From an uncultured Alphaproteobacteria bacterium (GTDB lineage Bacteria > Pseudomonadota > Alphaproteobacteria > UBA9655): DNA of 47,854 nucleotides. Location: contig CALBSK010000083.1 of assembly GCA_937967795.1 (NCBI GenBank), positions 1 to 47,854 of the forward strand, read 5' to 3'. Numbering within the stretch: position 1 is the first letter of the stretch; the number at the start of each line of letters is the position of its first letter. The translations under genes were made by a program, and so were the position numbers. Below are positions 24,426 to 33,506 of the stretch, in pieces. The notes beneath the pieces were generated by a model. It did no database searches, was not told where the DNA came from, and saw nothing but the letters and a program-made list of their open reading frames with translations.

Positions 24426-24847
24426 TACTCAATTCTCCTCGTTTCACGAGATATAAACTTAGTTGCTAATGGGAGTTTGGCTGCTGCTAGATCAAAAGCC
24501 TCGCGCGCCAACTCTTCCGAAACGCCATCGAGCTCAAACATGATTCTTCCGGGATGAACGCGACAAGCCCAAAACTCAGGAGACCCTTTACCGCTTCCCA
24601 TACGAACTTCTGCAGGCTTTGTAGACACCGGAACATCTGGAAAGATTCGAATCCACACACGGCCTGCACGTTTAATATGGCGTGTAATCGCCCTTCGTGC
24701 AGCTTCAATCTGACGTGCGGTTACACGTTCAGGAGCAATCGCCTTTAATCCATACGCACCAAAGTTCAGGCTCGTACCGCCTTTTGCATTCCCGTGGATG
24801 CGACCTTTAAAAGCCTTTCTGTATTTCGTCTTCTTAGGGGCTAACAT
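24425..24847 (-). CDS. rplP: 50S ribosomal protein L16
   Basis: 140 residues; APKKTKYRKAFKGRIHGNAK and RVHPGRIMFELDGV are diagnostic, and GSGKGSPEFWACRV is the loop next to the A-site tRNA elbow. It follows rpsC by 14 bp. Confidence 0.97.
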   Translation of the reverse strand: MLAPKKTKYRKAFKGRIHGNAKGGTSLNFGAYGLKAIAPERVTARQIEAARRAITRHIKRAGRVWIRIFPDVPVSTKPAEVRMGSGKGSPEFWACRVHPGRIMFELDGVSEELAREAFDLAAAKLPLATKFISRETRRIE

Positions 24848-24861
24848 GTATCAACTATCCT

Positions 24862-25548
24862 TTAACTCGTTGTACGATCAACAGTTTGAAGCGCATTGCG
24901 CTTATCAAATGCCATAGGATCGTGTTCCATAACATCACCCTTATAAATCCAGACCTTTACACCAATGGTACCGTAAGTTGTTTTGGCAACGCCTTCCCCA
25001 TAATCTATGTCTGCCCTAAAAGTGTGCAAAGGAACTCTACCTTCACGATACCACTCCATGCGCGCGATTTCAGTTCCTCCAAGACGTCCACTTACATTAA
25101 TTCGAATACCTTTGGCGCCAAGCTTCATCGCCGCTTGCATCGCTCTCTTCATCGCTCTCCTGAACGTCACGCGTCTTTCAAGTTGATGCGCAATTGAATC
25201 AGCTGCAAGCTTGGCATCGAGTTCAGGCTTACGAATTTCTAAGATATTCAAACTGACTTCCGTTCCTGCAATTTTAGAAAGATCTGCCTTTAACTTTTCA
25301 ATATCAGCACCCTTCTTCCCAATGACGATCCCAGGGCGTGCAGTATGAATGCTCACACGTGCTTTTTTTGCAGGACGTTCAATAACGATTTTTGAAACTC
25401 CCGCTTGAGACAACCGATCTTGAATATATTTTCTCAACTTCAAATCTTGATGAAGCAGAGTTTTAAAATCGCGCTTCGCAAACCAGCGGGAATCCCACGT
25501 GCGGTTAATTCCTATGCGCAACCCTATTGGATTAACTTTCTGACCCAT
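24862..25548 (-). CDS. rpsC: 30S ribosomal protein S3
   Basis: 228 residues; starts MGQKVNPIGLRIGINRTW. The KH domain contains GIVIGKKGADIEKLK. The C-terminal domain has GRLGGTEIARMEWYREG. It helps form the mRNA entry pore. Its start shares a base with the rplV stop. Confidence 0.97.
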   Translation of the reverse strand: MGQKVNPIGLRIGINRTWDSRWFAKRDFKTLLHQDLKLRKYIQDRLSQAGVSKIVIERPAKKARVSIHTARPGIVIGKKGADIEKLKADLSKIAGTEVSLNILEIRKPELDAKLAADSIAHQLERRVTFRRAMKRAMQAAMKLGAKGIRINVSGRLGGTEIARMEWYREGRVPLHTFRADIDYGEGVAKTTYGTIGVKVWIYKGDVMEHDPMAFDKRNALQTVDRTTS

Positions 25549-25928
25549 TAAGCAATTTCTCCAATTTCACTTACGACAATACGAAGATGACTAAAAGGCT
25601 TTTTAATCCGCCCCGCCTTACTCCGTCCTCTAATATCTAACCGTTTCATGACCAATGCTTTTCCAACAGTTGCTTCAGCAACAAAAAGCTGATCAATATC
25701 AAGACCATGGTTATTTTCAGCATTAGCAATTGCTGACAATAGCGTCTTTTTCACATCATTTGCAATTCTTTTCGGAGAAAAAGTGAGGGCATTTAAAGCC
25801 ATATCAACTTTTTGTCCCCGAATCATTTGGGCAACCAAATTCAATTTTCGAGGGCTAACACGCAGCATGCGCAAACTCGCCATAGCTGAATATTCTGGTA
25901 AGCTTCGTGGAGTCTTTGGCTTTGACAT
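25548..25928 (-). CDS. rplV: 50S ribosomal protein L22
   Basis: 126 residues; LRVSPRKLNLVAQMIRG and the C-terminal KPFSHLRIVV are the family blocks. The tunnel-constriction hairpin (MKRLDIRGRSKAGRIKKP) shows no obvious insertion or deletion of the macrolide-resistance kind. Confidence 0.96.
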   Translation of the reverse strand: MSKPKTPRSLPEYSAMASLRMLRVSPRKLNLVAQMIRGQKVDMALNALTFSPKRIANDVKKTLLSAIANAENNHGLDIDQLFVAEATVGKALVMKRLDIRGRSKAGRIKKPFSHLRIVVSEIGEIA

Positions 25929-25930
25929 CT

Positions 25931-26209
25931 CTATCCTCTTTTCGCCTTCTTATCTGCTGAGTGACCATAATATGTCCGCGTCGGTGCAAACTCACCAAAT
26001 TTATGCCCAATCATATTTTCAGTCACAAGCACAGGAATGAACTTTTGCCCATTGTAAACTCCAAAGGTAAGACCCACAAACTGTGGCAGAATGGTCGACC
26101 GACGAGACCATGTTTTAATAACTTCCTTCCGTCCTGATTCGCGACTAACTTCTGCTTTTTTGAGAAGATAACCATCAATAAAAGGACCCTTCCAAACCGA
26201 ACGTGCCAC
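25931..26209 (-). CDS. rpsS: 30S ribosomal protein S19
   Basis: 92 residues; MARSVWKGPFIDGYLLKK and GHKFGEFAPTRTYYGH are diagnostic. It pairs with S13 in the 30S head. 15 bp after rplB. Confidence 0.97.
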   Translation of the reverse strand: MARSVWKGPFIDGYLLKKAEVSRESGRKEVIKTWSRRSTILPQFVGLTFGVYNGQKFIPVLVTENMIGHKFGEFAPTRTYYGHSADKKAKRG

Positions 26210-26224
26210 TTACCTTGCTCCTTT

Positions 26225-27049
26225 TTACTTTCGACGTCGAATAATTTGAGTTGACGAGGCTTTCTTTCTATTTCGCGTTTTCTTGCCTTTTGTCGGCTTA
26301 CCCCATGGCGTACAGGGGTGACGGCCTCCGGATGTGCGGCCTTCACCTCCTCCATGAGGGTGATCAATGGGGTTCATAGCCACACCACGAACTGATGGGC
26401 GGATACCCAGCCAACGATTTCGTCCTGCTTTCGCAAGATTAATGTTTTTTTGGTCTGGATTTGAAAGTGCACCAACCGTTGCCATGCATGTACCATTAAT
26501 CTTTCGAACTTCTCCTGATGATAACTTTAATATCACTGATGGTCCATCTCTTCCCACAAGCTGAATATAGGTTCCAGCAGACCTGGCGAGTTGTGCACCC
26601 TTACCAGGCTTCATCTCCACATTATGAATAATCGTTCCTACGGGCATATTCTTGAGAGGCATGGCATTCCCTGGCTTAATATCCGCCTTCTCAGCTGCAA
26701 TAACTTGATCTCCTGCAGCAATCCGTTGAGGCGCTAAAATGTAAGCATATTCACCATCCTGGTACTTAATAAGGGCAATAAATGCTGTCCTATTAGGATC
26801 ATATTCTAACCGTTGAACAACAGCTGGAATATCGCGCTTTGTCCGCTTAAAATCAATCAATCGATAACGTCTTTTATGGCCCCCTCCTATATGCCGAGTT
26901 GTAATTCGGCCATCATGATTTCGACCGCCGGTTTTCCTTAACCCTTCGGTTAGAGATTTAAAGGGATCTCCCTTCCACAACTCATTACGATCGACAAGAA
27001 TAAGACCACGTTGGGACGAGTTGACTGGCTTATAGTGCTTTAGACTCAT
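26225..27049 (-). CDS. rplB: 50S ribosomal protein L2
   Basis: 274 residues; the C-terminal HPHGGGEGRTSGGRHPCTPW stretch holds the conserved His important near the peptidyl-transferase centre. GRITTRHIGGGHKRRYR is the N-terminal signature. 2 bp after rplW. Confidence 0.98.
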   Translation of the reverse strand: MSLKHYKPVNSSQRGLILVDRNELWKGDPFKSLTEGLRKTGGRNHDGRITTRHIGGGHKRRYRLIDFKRTKRDIPAVVQRLEYDPNRTAFIALIKYQDGEYAYILAPQRIAAGDQVIAAEKADIKPGNAMPLKNMPVGTIIHNVEMKPGKGAQLARSAGTYIQLVGRDGPSVILKLSSGEVRKINGTCMATVGALSNPDQKNINLAKAGRNRWLGIRPSVRGVAMNPIDHPHGGGEGRTSGGRHPCTPWGKPTKGKKTRNRKKASSTQIIRRRK

Positions 27050-27051
27050 TT

Positions 27052-27375
27052 TTATAATCCTGATGCTATATCAATAGAATTCCCCTCGACCAAGGTAACA
27101 ACCGCTTTTTTGCGATCTGATCTTTGACCGAGTCTTCCTCGAAAACGCTTTTGTTTACCTTTTACACGCAAAGTATTCACCGCTTTAACTTGGGTCTTAA
27201 ATACTTCCTCAACCGCCCTTTTAATCTCAAGCTTAGTCGCATCCAAAGCTACATTGAGAGTGACCTTATTTTGCTCGCCTCCCTTTGTCGATTTTTCCGT
27301 AACGACAGGAGAAATAATAACTTTATAGAGCCGTTCTTTACCAAGGCGAAGATCTTTCGTTACACCCTTACTCAT
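27052..27375 (-). CDS. rplW: 50S ribosomal protein L23
   Basis: 107 residues; YKVIISPVVTEKSTKGGEQN and KQKRFRGRLGQRSDRKKA are conserved. It docks trigger factor and SRP at the exit tunnel. It overlaps the rplD end by 4 bp. Confidence 0.96.
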   Translation of the reverse strand: MSKGVTKDLRLGKERLYKVIISPVVTEKSTKGGEQNKVTLNVALDATKLEIKRAVEEVFKTQVKAVNTLRVKGKQKRFRGRLGQRSDRKKAVVTLVEGNSIDIASGL

Positions 27376-27992
27376 TTGAATCTGCTTTCTAGATTTTCAA
27401 TGGCCGCTTTTGTCATGACCAAATGTTCATGACGAAGAATATCATAAACGTTAATTCCTTGCTGAGGCAGGACATCTACTCCCGGAAGATTGGCTGCTGT
27501 ACGCGCAAAGTCTTTATTAACCTCTACTCCATCAATAATCAAGACAGAACGTAACCCTAAGCGCTCAAATTTTTGAGCGAGCTCTTTCGTTTTGATTGTG
27601 CCTGCATTCAAATTCTCAACAATGAGCAACTCACCACTTGCAACTTTAGATGAAAGAGCTGTCTTTAAGGCTAATTGGCGGACTTTTTTAGGCAGTTTAT
27701 ATCCATGATCTCGCGGATGAGGACCAAATATAACAGCTCCCCCTCGAAATTGGGGAGAACGCAAACTTCCTTGGCGCGCTCTTCCAGTTCCCTTCTGTTT
27801 CCAAGGTTTTTTAGTCGTTCCACTGATTTGACTAATACCCTTTGTAGAATGGGTGCCTGCACGACGCTTTGCTAATTGCCAGTGTACCATCCGTGCTAAA
27901 ACGTCTTGACGCAAAGGAACGGAAAAAATTTCAGTATTGAGTTGAATCTCTCCAACTTTCTGATTTTCAAAATTTCGAATTTCGTACTTCAT
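27372..27992 (-). CDS. rplD: 50S ribosomal protein L4
   Basis: 206 residues from ATG at 27992 (MKYEIRNFENQKVGEI), one base after the rplC stop with GAGG upstream; a longer frame from 28025 would overlap rplC by 32 bp and exceed the usual length. The tunnel loop KKPWKQKGTGRARQGSLRSP is intact. In E. coli L4 also represses its own operon. Confidence 0.95.
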   Translation of the reverse strand: MKYEIRNFENQKVGEIQLNTEIFSVPLRQDVLARMVHWQLAKRRAGTHSTKGISQISGTTKKPWKQKGTGRARQGSLRSPQFRGGAVIFGPHPRDHGYKLPKKVRQLALKTALSSKVASGELLIVENLNAGTIKTKELAQKFERLGLRSVLIIDGVEVNKDFARTAANLPGVDVLPQQGINVYDILRHEHLVMTKAAIENLESRFK

Positions 27993-27993
27993 T

Positions 27994-28758
27994 TTATTCG
28001 GCCTCGGAGGTTGGAGCTTGTTCAATAGGAACTTCTTCCTGAGGGATCGCTTTAGTTGGCTCCTTACTCTCAGATGAACCCATGTTCAAAAGAGCCGCAG
28101 GATAAGGTAAATCTTTAGGCGCTTTCTTTTTGATGGCATCCCGAATTAAAACGTAGCCTCCTGGATTACCTGGAACAGCTCCTAAAATACCAATAAGACC
28201 CCGTTGCGGATCTGTTAAAACAACTTGCAGATTCTGAACTGTCACCCTCTCATCTCCCAAGTGCCCCGCCATTTTCTTTCCTTTAAAAACCTTGCCTGGA
28301 TCTTGACGCTGGCCCGTAGAACCATGGCTACGGTGAGAAATGGAAACACCATGGCTTGCCCGCAATCCTCCAAAGTTATGCCGCTTCATCGCACCAGCAA
28401 AGCCCTTACCAAGAGACGTTCCTGTAACATCTACATATTGCCCCTTTAGAAAATGCTCAACGGACAAATGATCCCCTACATTTAAAAGGGCATCTTCTGA
28501 AACACGAAATTCAACAAGTTTTCTTTTTGGCTCAACCTTTGCTTGCGCAAAATGGCCTCTCATCGCTTTTGAAAGACGCTTTACTTTTGCTGTCCCAACA
28601 CCTAATTGAACGGCTGCGTACCCATCTCTTTGAATAGTCTTTTTGGCAACCACCTGACAGTTATCAACTTTCAGGAGAGTAATAGGAACATGCTCTCCCT
28701 TTTCGGTTAAGAGCCGGCTCATTCCTAATTTCTCGGCGATCAATCCTGTTCGCATCAT
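27994..28758 (-). CDS. rplC: 50S ribosomal protein L3 with acidic C-terminal extension
   Basis: 254 residues against about 210 in E. coli. The body is standard: RTGLIAEKLGM, GKGFAGAMKRHNFGG and GQRQDPGKVFKGKKMAGHLG, the last containing the Gln that is methylated in E. coli. The extra C-terminal 30-40 residues are Glu/Pro-rich (SSESKEPTKAIPQEEVPIEQ), a type of tail seen in several alphaproteobacteria. Two adjacent ATGs (28758, 28755); the second matches the usual start. Confidence 0.95.
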   Translation of the reverse strand: MMRTGLIAEKLGMSRLLTEKGEHVPITLLKVDNCQVVAKKTIQRDGYAAVQLGVGTAKVKRLSKAMRGHFAQAKVEPKRKLVEFRVSEDALLNVGDHLSVEHFLKGQYVDVTGTSLGKGFAGAMKRHNFGGLRASHGVSISHRSHGSTGQRQDPGKVFKGKKMAGHLGDERVTVQNLQVVLTDPQRGLIGILGAVPGNPGGYVLIRDAIKKKAPKDLPYPAALLNMGSSESKEPTKAIPQEEVPIEQAPTSEAE

Positions 28759-28767
28759 CCAAAGCCT

Positions 28768-29079
28768 CTAAAGTTTAATTTCAACATCAACACCTGCGGG
28801 AAGATCGAGCTTCATTAAAGCATCAACCGTCTGAGGAGTGCACTCAACAATATCCACAAGTCGCTTATGCGTTCGCATTTCAAATTGCTCACGAGACTTT
28901 TTGTCAATATGGGGCGAACGCAAGACCGTATACTTTTCAATATCAGTCGGAAGCGGAATAGGGCCACAAACTTTAGCTCCGGTCCTCTTTGCTGTATTTA
29001 CAATCTCACTCGTCGACTGATCGAGGACACGATAATCATATGCCCTGAGACGTATACGTATGTTTTGGTTTTCCTTCAT
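28768..29079 (-). CDS. rpsJ: 30S ribosomal protein S10 / NusE
   Basis: 103 residues from ATG at 29079, chosen because AAGGAA precedes it and S10 is normally 102-103 residues; a frame from 29100 adds seven residues unlike the family. RIRLRAYDYRVLDQST and GPIPLPTDIEKYTVLRSPH are diagnostic. S10 also works as NusE in antitermination with NusG. First gene of the S10 block. Confidence 0.96.
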   Translation of the reverse strand: MKENQNIRIRLRAYDYRVLDQSTSEIVNTAKRTGAKVCGPIPLPTDIEKYTVLRSPHIDKKSREQFEMRTHKRLVDIVECTPQTVDALMKLDLPAGVDVEIKL

Positions 29080-29126
29080 TTTAATTTCCTTTTCGTGCAC
29101 CCCTAATTGAGCACGGATAACATCAA

Positions 29127-30317
<1,191 letters not shown>

Positions 30318-30332
30318 ATCTCTCTCCGGTTT

Positions 30333-32408
30333 CTATGCGTATTTAGATTTCACTTCATCAGCGATGTGCTGAGGGACTTGCTCATAACGATCAAACTGCA
30401 TGGTAAATTGTGCACGCCCTTGACTCATTGAGCGCAACGTATTGACATAACCAAACATCGAGGCCAAAGGCACAAAAGCTTCTACAACCCGTGCATTGCC
30501 GCGTTGATCCATGCCCGAAACTTGCCCACGCCGACTATTTAAGTCACCAATAATATCTCCCATATACTCCTCAGGCGTCACGACTTCAACCTTCATAATA
30601 GGCTCAAGAAGCCTTGGGTCTGCTTTAGGAACTCCTTCACGAAAAGCGGCTCTTGCTGCAATTTCAAATGCAAGGACGCTTGAGTCAACATCATGATAAG
30701 CTCCATCATAAAGCGTTACTTTATAGTCAATCATGGGGAATCCTGCAATTACCCCCGAATCGCTCGCCTGGAGTAACCCTTTTTCAACACCAGGAATATA
30801 CTCTTTGGGAACAGCTCCTCCAACGATAGCATTGACAAACGAATATCCGTTTCCAGCCTCAAGAGGCTCAAAACGTAGCTTAATGCGCGCGAACTGGCCT
30901 GCACCTCCCGTTTGCTTCTTATGGGTATAATCCACTTCAGCCATCTTCGTGATCGTTTCACGGTACGCCACTTGAGGAGCTCCAACATTCGCTTCAACTT
31001 TAAACTCACGGCGCATACGATCAACAATAATATCAAGATGCAGTTCTCCCATACCCTTGATAATGGTTTGGCCTGATTCATAATCTGTCGTCACACGAAA
31101 AGAGGGATCTTCAGCTGCAAGGCGCGCCAAGGCAAGGCCCATTTTTTCTTGATCAGCCTTTGTTTTAGGCTCAACAGCAACTTCAATGACAGGATCTGGA
31201 AATATCATACGCTCAAGCACGATCGGCTTTACAGGATCACAGATAGTGTCTCCTGTCGTTGTATTCTTCAACCCACACAAAGCGACAATATCGCCTGTCC
31301 GTGCTTCCTTAATATCCTCTCGTGAATTCGCATGCATCAACAGCATACGACCCACACGCTCTTTCTCATCTTTAATCGAGTTTAAAATATAAGAACCTGC
31401 ATTCAATATGCCAGAATAAACTCTTACGAATGTGAGAGACCCCACAAAAGGATCGGTCATAATCTTAAAGGCCAATCCAGAAAATGGCTCGTCATCCGAA
31501 GGATTCCGTACAAGCTCTTTATCACCGTCTAAAGATTCCCCTTTTACGGCTCCAATATCCAGCGGTGAAGGAAGAAAATCGACAACTGCATCGAGAAGAG
31601 GTTGAACCCCCTTGTTTTTAAAGGCCGACCCACAGAGGACAGGAACAAATACTGCAGATACGGTTCCTTTACGAATACACCTCTTTAAAGTGTCAATGTC
31701 GGGCTCTTCTCCATTAAGATACGCTTCAAGCGCCTGATCATCTTGCTCAACGGCTGTTTCAATAAGGGTTTTTCGATATGCTGCTGCTTCTTCTTTCAGA
31801 TCAACCGGAATATCCTCTAAAACATACTCAGCTCCCATGGTTTCATCTTTCCAGCGAATGGCCTTCATCTGAATAAGATCAACCAACCCAACGAAATCAG
31901 CTTCCGTTCCAATGGGTAAATGCACCACAAGAGGAACAGCCCCAAGACGATCAATAATCATATCAACGGTACGGAAAAAATTGGCTCCGATGCGATCCAT
32001 TTTATTAACAAAACAAATACGCGGTACGTGATATTTATCGGCTTGACGCCAAACCGTTTCTGACTGAGGTTCTACTCCCGCAACACTGTCAAAAACCGCA
32101 ACCGCACCATCCAGAACCCGAAGTGAGCGTTCAACTTCAATGGTAAAATCCACGTGTCCGGGTGTATCAATAATATTAATGCGGTGATTTTTCCAGAAGC
32201 AAGTTGTGGCCGCCGAGGTAATTGTAATACCTCTCTCCTGCTCCTGCTCCATCCAATCCATCGTAGCCGCACCTTCGTGCACTTCACCAATTTTATGGGA
32301 CTTTCCTGTGTAATATAAAACGCGTTCTGTCGTCGTTGTCTTTCCGGCATCAATATGAGCCATAATACCAATATTACGATATTGTTCTAAGGAGGTTTGG
32401 CGTGACAT
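30333..32408 (-). CDS. fusA: Elongation factor G
   Basis: 691 residues, standard for bacterial EF-G. P-loop AHIDAGKT (17-24), DTPGHVDF, NKMDR, then domains II-V including GMGELHLDIIVDRM and RRGQVSGMDQRGN. Drives translocation and, with RRF, ribosome recycling. No insertion or truncation; presumably the only EF-G in the operon. Confidence 0.98.
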   Translation of the reverse strand: MSRQTSLEQYRNIGIMAHIDAGKTTTTERVLYYTGKSHKIGEVHEGAATMDWMEQEQERGITITSAATTCFWKNHRINIIDTPGHVDFTIEVERSLRVLDGAVAVFDSVAGVEPQSETVWRQADKYHVPRICFVNKMDRIGANFFRTVDMIIDRLGAVPLVVHLPIGTEADFVGLVDLIQMKAIRWKDETMGAEYVLEDIPVDLKEEAAAYRKTLIETAVEQDDQALEAYLNGEEPDIDTLKRCIRKGTVSAVFVPVLCGSAFKNKGVQPLLDAVVDFLPSPLDIGAVKGESLDGDKELVRNPSDDEPFSGLAFKIMTDPFVGSLTFVRVYSGILNAGSYILNSIKDEKERVGRMLLMHANSREDIKEARTGDIVALCGLKNTTTGDTICDPVKPIVLERMIFPDPVIEVAVEPKTKADQEKMGLALARLAAEDPSFRVTTDYESGQTIIKGMGELHLDIIVDRMRREFKVEANVGAPQVAYRETITKMAEVDYTHKKQTGGAGQFARIKLRFEPLEAGNGYSFVNAIVGGAVPKEYIPGVEKGLLQASDSGVIAGFPMIDYKVTLYDGAYHDVDSSVLAFEIAARAAFREGVPKADPRLLEPIMKVEVVTPEEYMGDIIGDLNSRRGQVSGMDQRGNARVVEAFVPLASMFGYVNTLRSMSQGRAQFTMQFDRYEQVPQHIADEVKSKYA

Positions 32409-32423
32409 CTTAATTCTCTCTTT

Positions 32424-32894
32424 TTACCATCTAAAGTGTGAGAAGGCTTTATTTGCCTCTGCCATTTTATGCGTATCTTCTCGTTTTTTTACAGCCGCTC
32501 CGCGATTGTTTGATGCGTCCATGAGCTCTGCAGCAAGTCGCGCCGTCATCGTTGTCTCAGAACGATTTCGTGCACTGCCAATAATCCAACGAATACCCAA
32601 AGCTTGTGCACGTTCTGATCTAACTTCAACTGGCACTTGATAAGTTGCCCCTCCCACCCGACGAGACCTAACTTCAACTGATGGCTTTACATTGTCAAGC
32701 GCATCATGAAAAACCTGCAGTGAATCTTGCGCTACTTTTGTTTTGATGTGATCTAAGGCTCCATAAACAATTTGTTCTGCAACAGATCTTTTGCCTTGAT
32801 ACATTAAACAACTCATAAATTTTGACAAAACAGAATCACCATATTTGGCGTCTGGCATTACAGGTCGTTTTTCAGCAGCGTGCCTTCTTGACAT
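32424..32894 (-). CDS. rpsG: 30S ribosomal protein S7
   Basis: 156 residues; MSRRHAAEKRPVMPDAKYGD and VEVRSRRVGGATYQVPVEVR are diagnostic. A primary binder of the 16S 3' domain; in E. coli it represses the str operon. 12 bp after rpsL. Confidence 0.97.
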   Translation of the reverse strand: MSRRHAAEKRPVMPDAKYGDSVLSKFMSCLMYQGKRSVAEQIVYGALDHIKTKVAQDSLQVFHDALDNVKPSVEVRSRRVGGATYQVPVEVRSERAQALGIRWIIGSARNRSETTMTARLAAELMDASNNRGAAVKKREDTHKMAEANKAFSHFRW

Positions 32895-32906
32895 TTCTCT
32901 TCTCTC

Positions 32907-33278
32907 CTACTTCGGACGCTTTGCACCATATTTTGATCGACCCTGGCGTCGCTTTTGAACGCCCTGGGTATCAAGCGTACCACGAATAATATGATAACGA
33001 ACTCCTGGCAAGTCACGTACACGCCCTCCGCGTATCAGAACAACTGAGTGTTCTTGGAGATTGTGCCCCTCACCAGGAATGTAACTGGTCACTTCATAAC
33101 CATTTGTTAAACGCACCCGAGCCACCTTACGTAAGGCCGAGTTGGGTTTTTTAGGCGTTGTTGTCATAACGCGTGTACACACCCCACGCTTTTGAGGATT
33201 CCCCTGAAGGGCAGGAACAGTATTTTGTATTTCCTTGTCCTGGCGTGGCTTTCTAATGAGCTGGTTAATTGTCGGCAT
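32907..33278 (-). CDS. rpsL: 30S ribosomal protein S12
   Basis: 123 residues; MPTINQLIRKPRQDKE and TTPKKPNSALRKVARVRL. K43, the main streptomycin-sensitivity residue, is kept, but position 88 (Lys in E. coli full-length numbering) is Arg, encoded by CGT in GGRVRDLPGVRYH. First gene of the str block, 228 bp from rpoC with a strong hairpin in between. Confidence 0.97.
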   Translation of the reverse strand: MPTINQLIRKPRQDKEIQNTVPALQGNPQKRGVCTRVMTTTPKKPNSALRKVARVRLTNGYEVTSYIPGEGHNLQEHSVVLIRGGRVRDLPGVRYHIIRGTLDTQGVQKRRQGRSKYGAKRPK

Positions 33279-33324
33279 TAAAACCGGTTCCTTTCAAATC
33301 ATTCCTAAATAATAGCAACTGTCC

Positions 33325-33359
33325 TTAGACAAGGGTGAACTGTATTCTCACCCGTCTAA
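33325..33359 (-). terminator. Hairpin between rpoC and rpsL
   Basis: TTAGAC-AA-GGGTGA (33325-33338) pairs with TCACCC-G-TCTAA (33348-33359): 12 bp with a two-base bulge and a 9-nt loop. It lies in the 228-bp gap after rpoC, the expected place to end or attenuate the rpoBC transcript. The rest of the gap shows no gene. Confidence 0.6.
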
Positions 33360-33506
33360 AAATATGTTTTTCCTTTTAGCCAATCTTTCGAGCTGCGTCT
33401 AGACTGCTTGTCTACCACCAACTCTTTAATATCGGGCGAATGGTAATCGGATCAGCATGAGGAGTCAAGTATTCTCCGCATTTTTTCCTCATTCTTTTTT
33501 CGGCCC

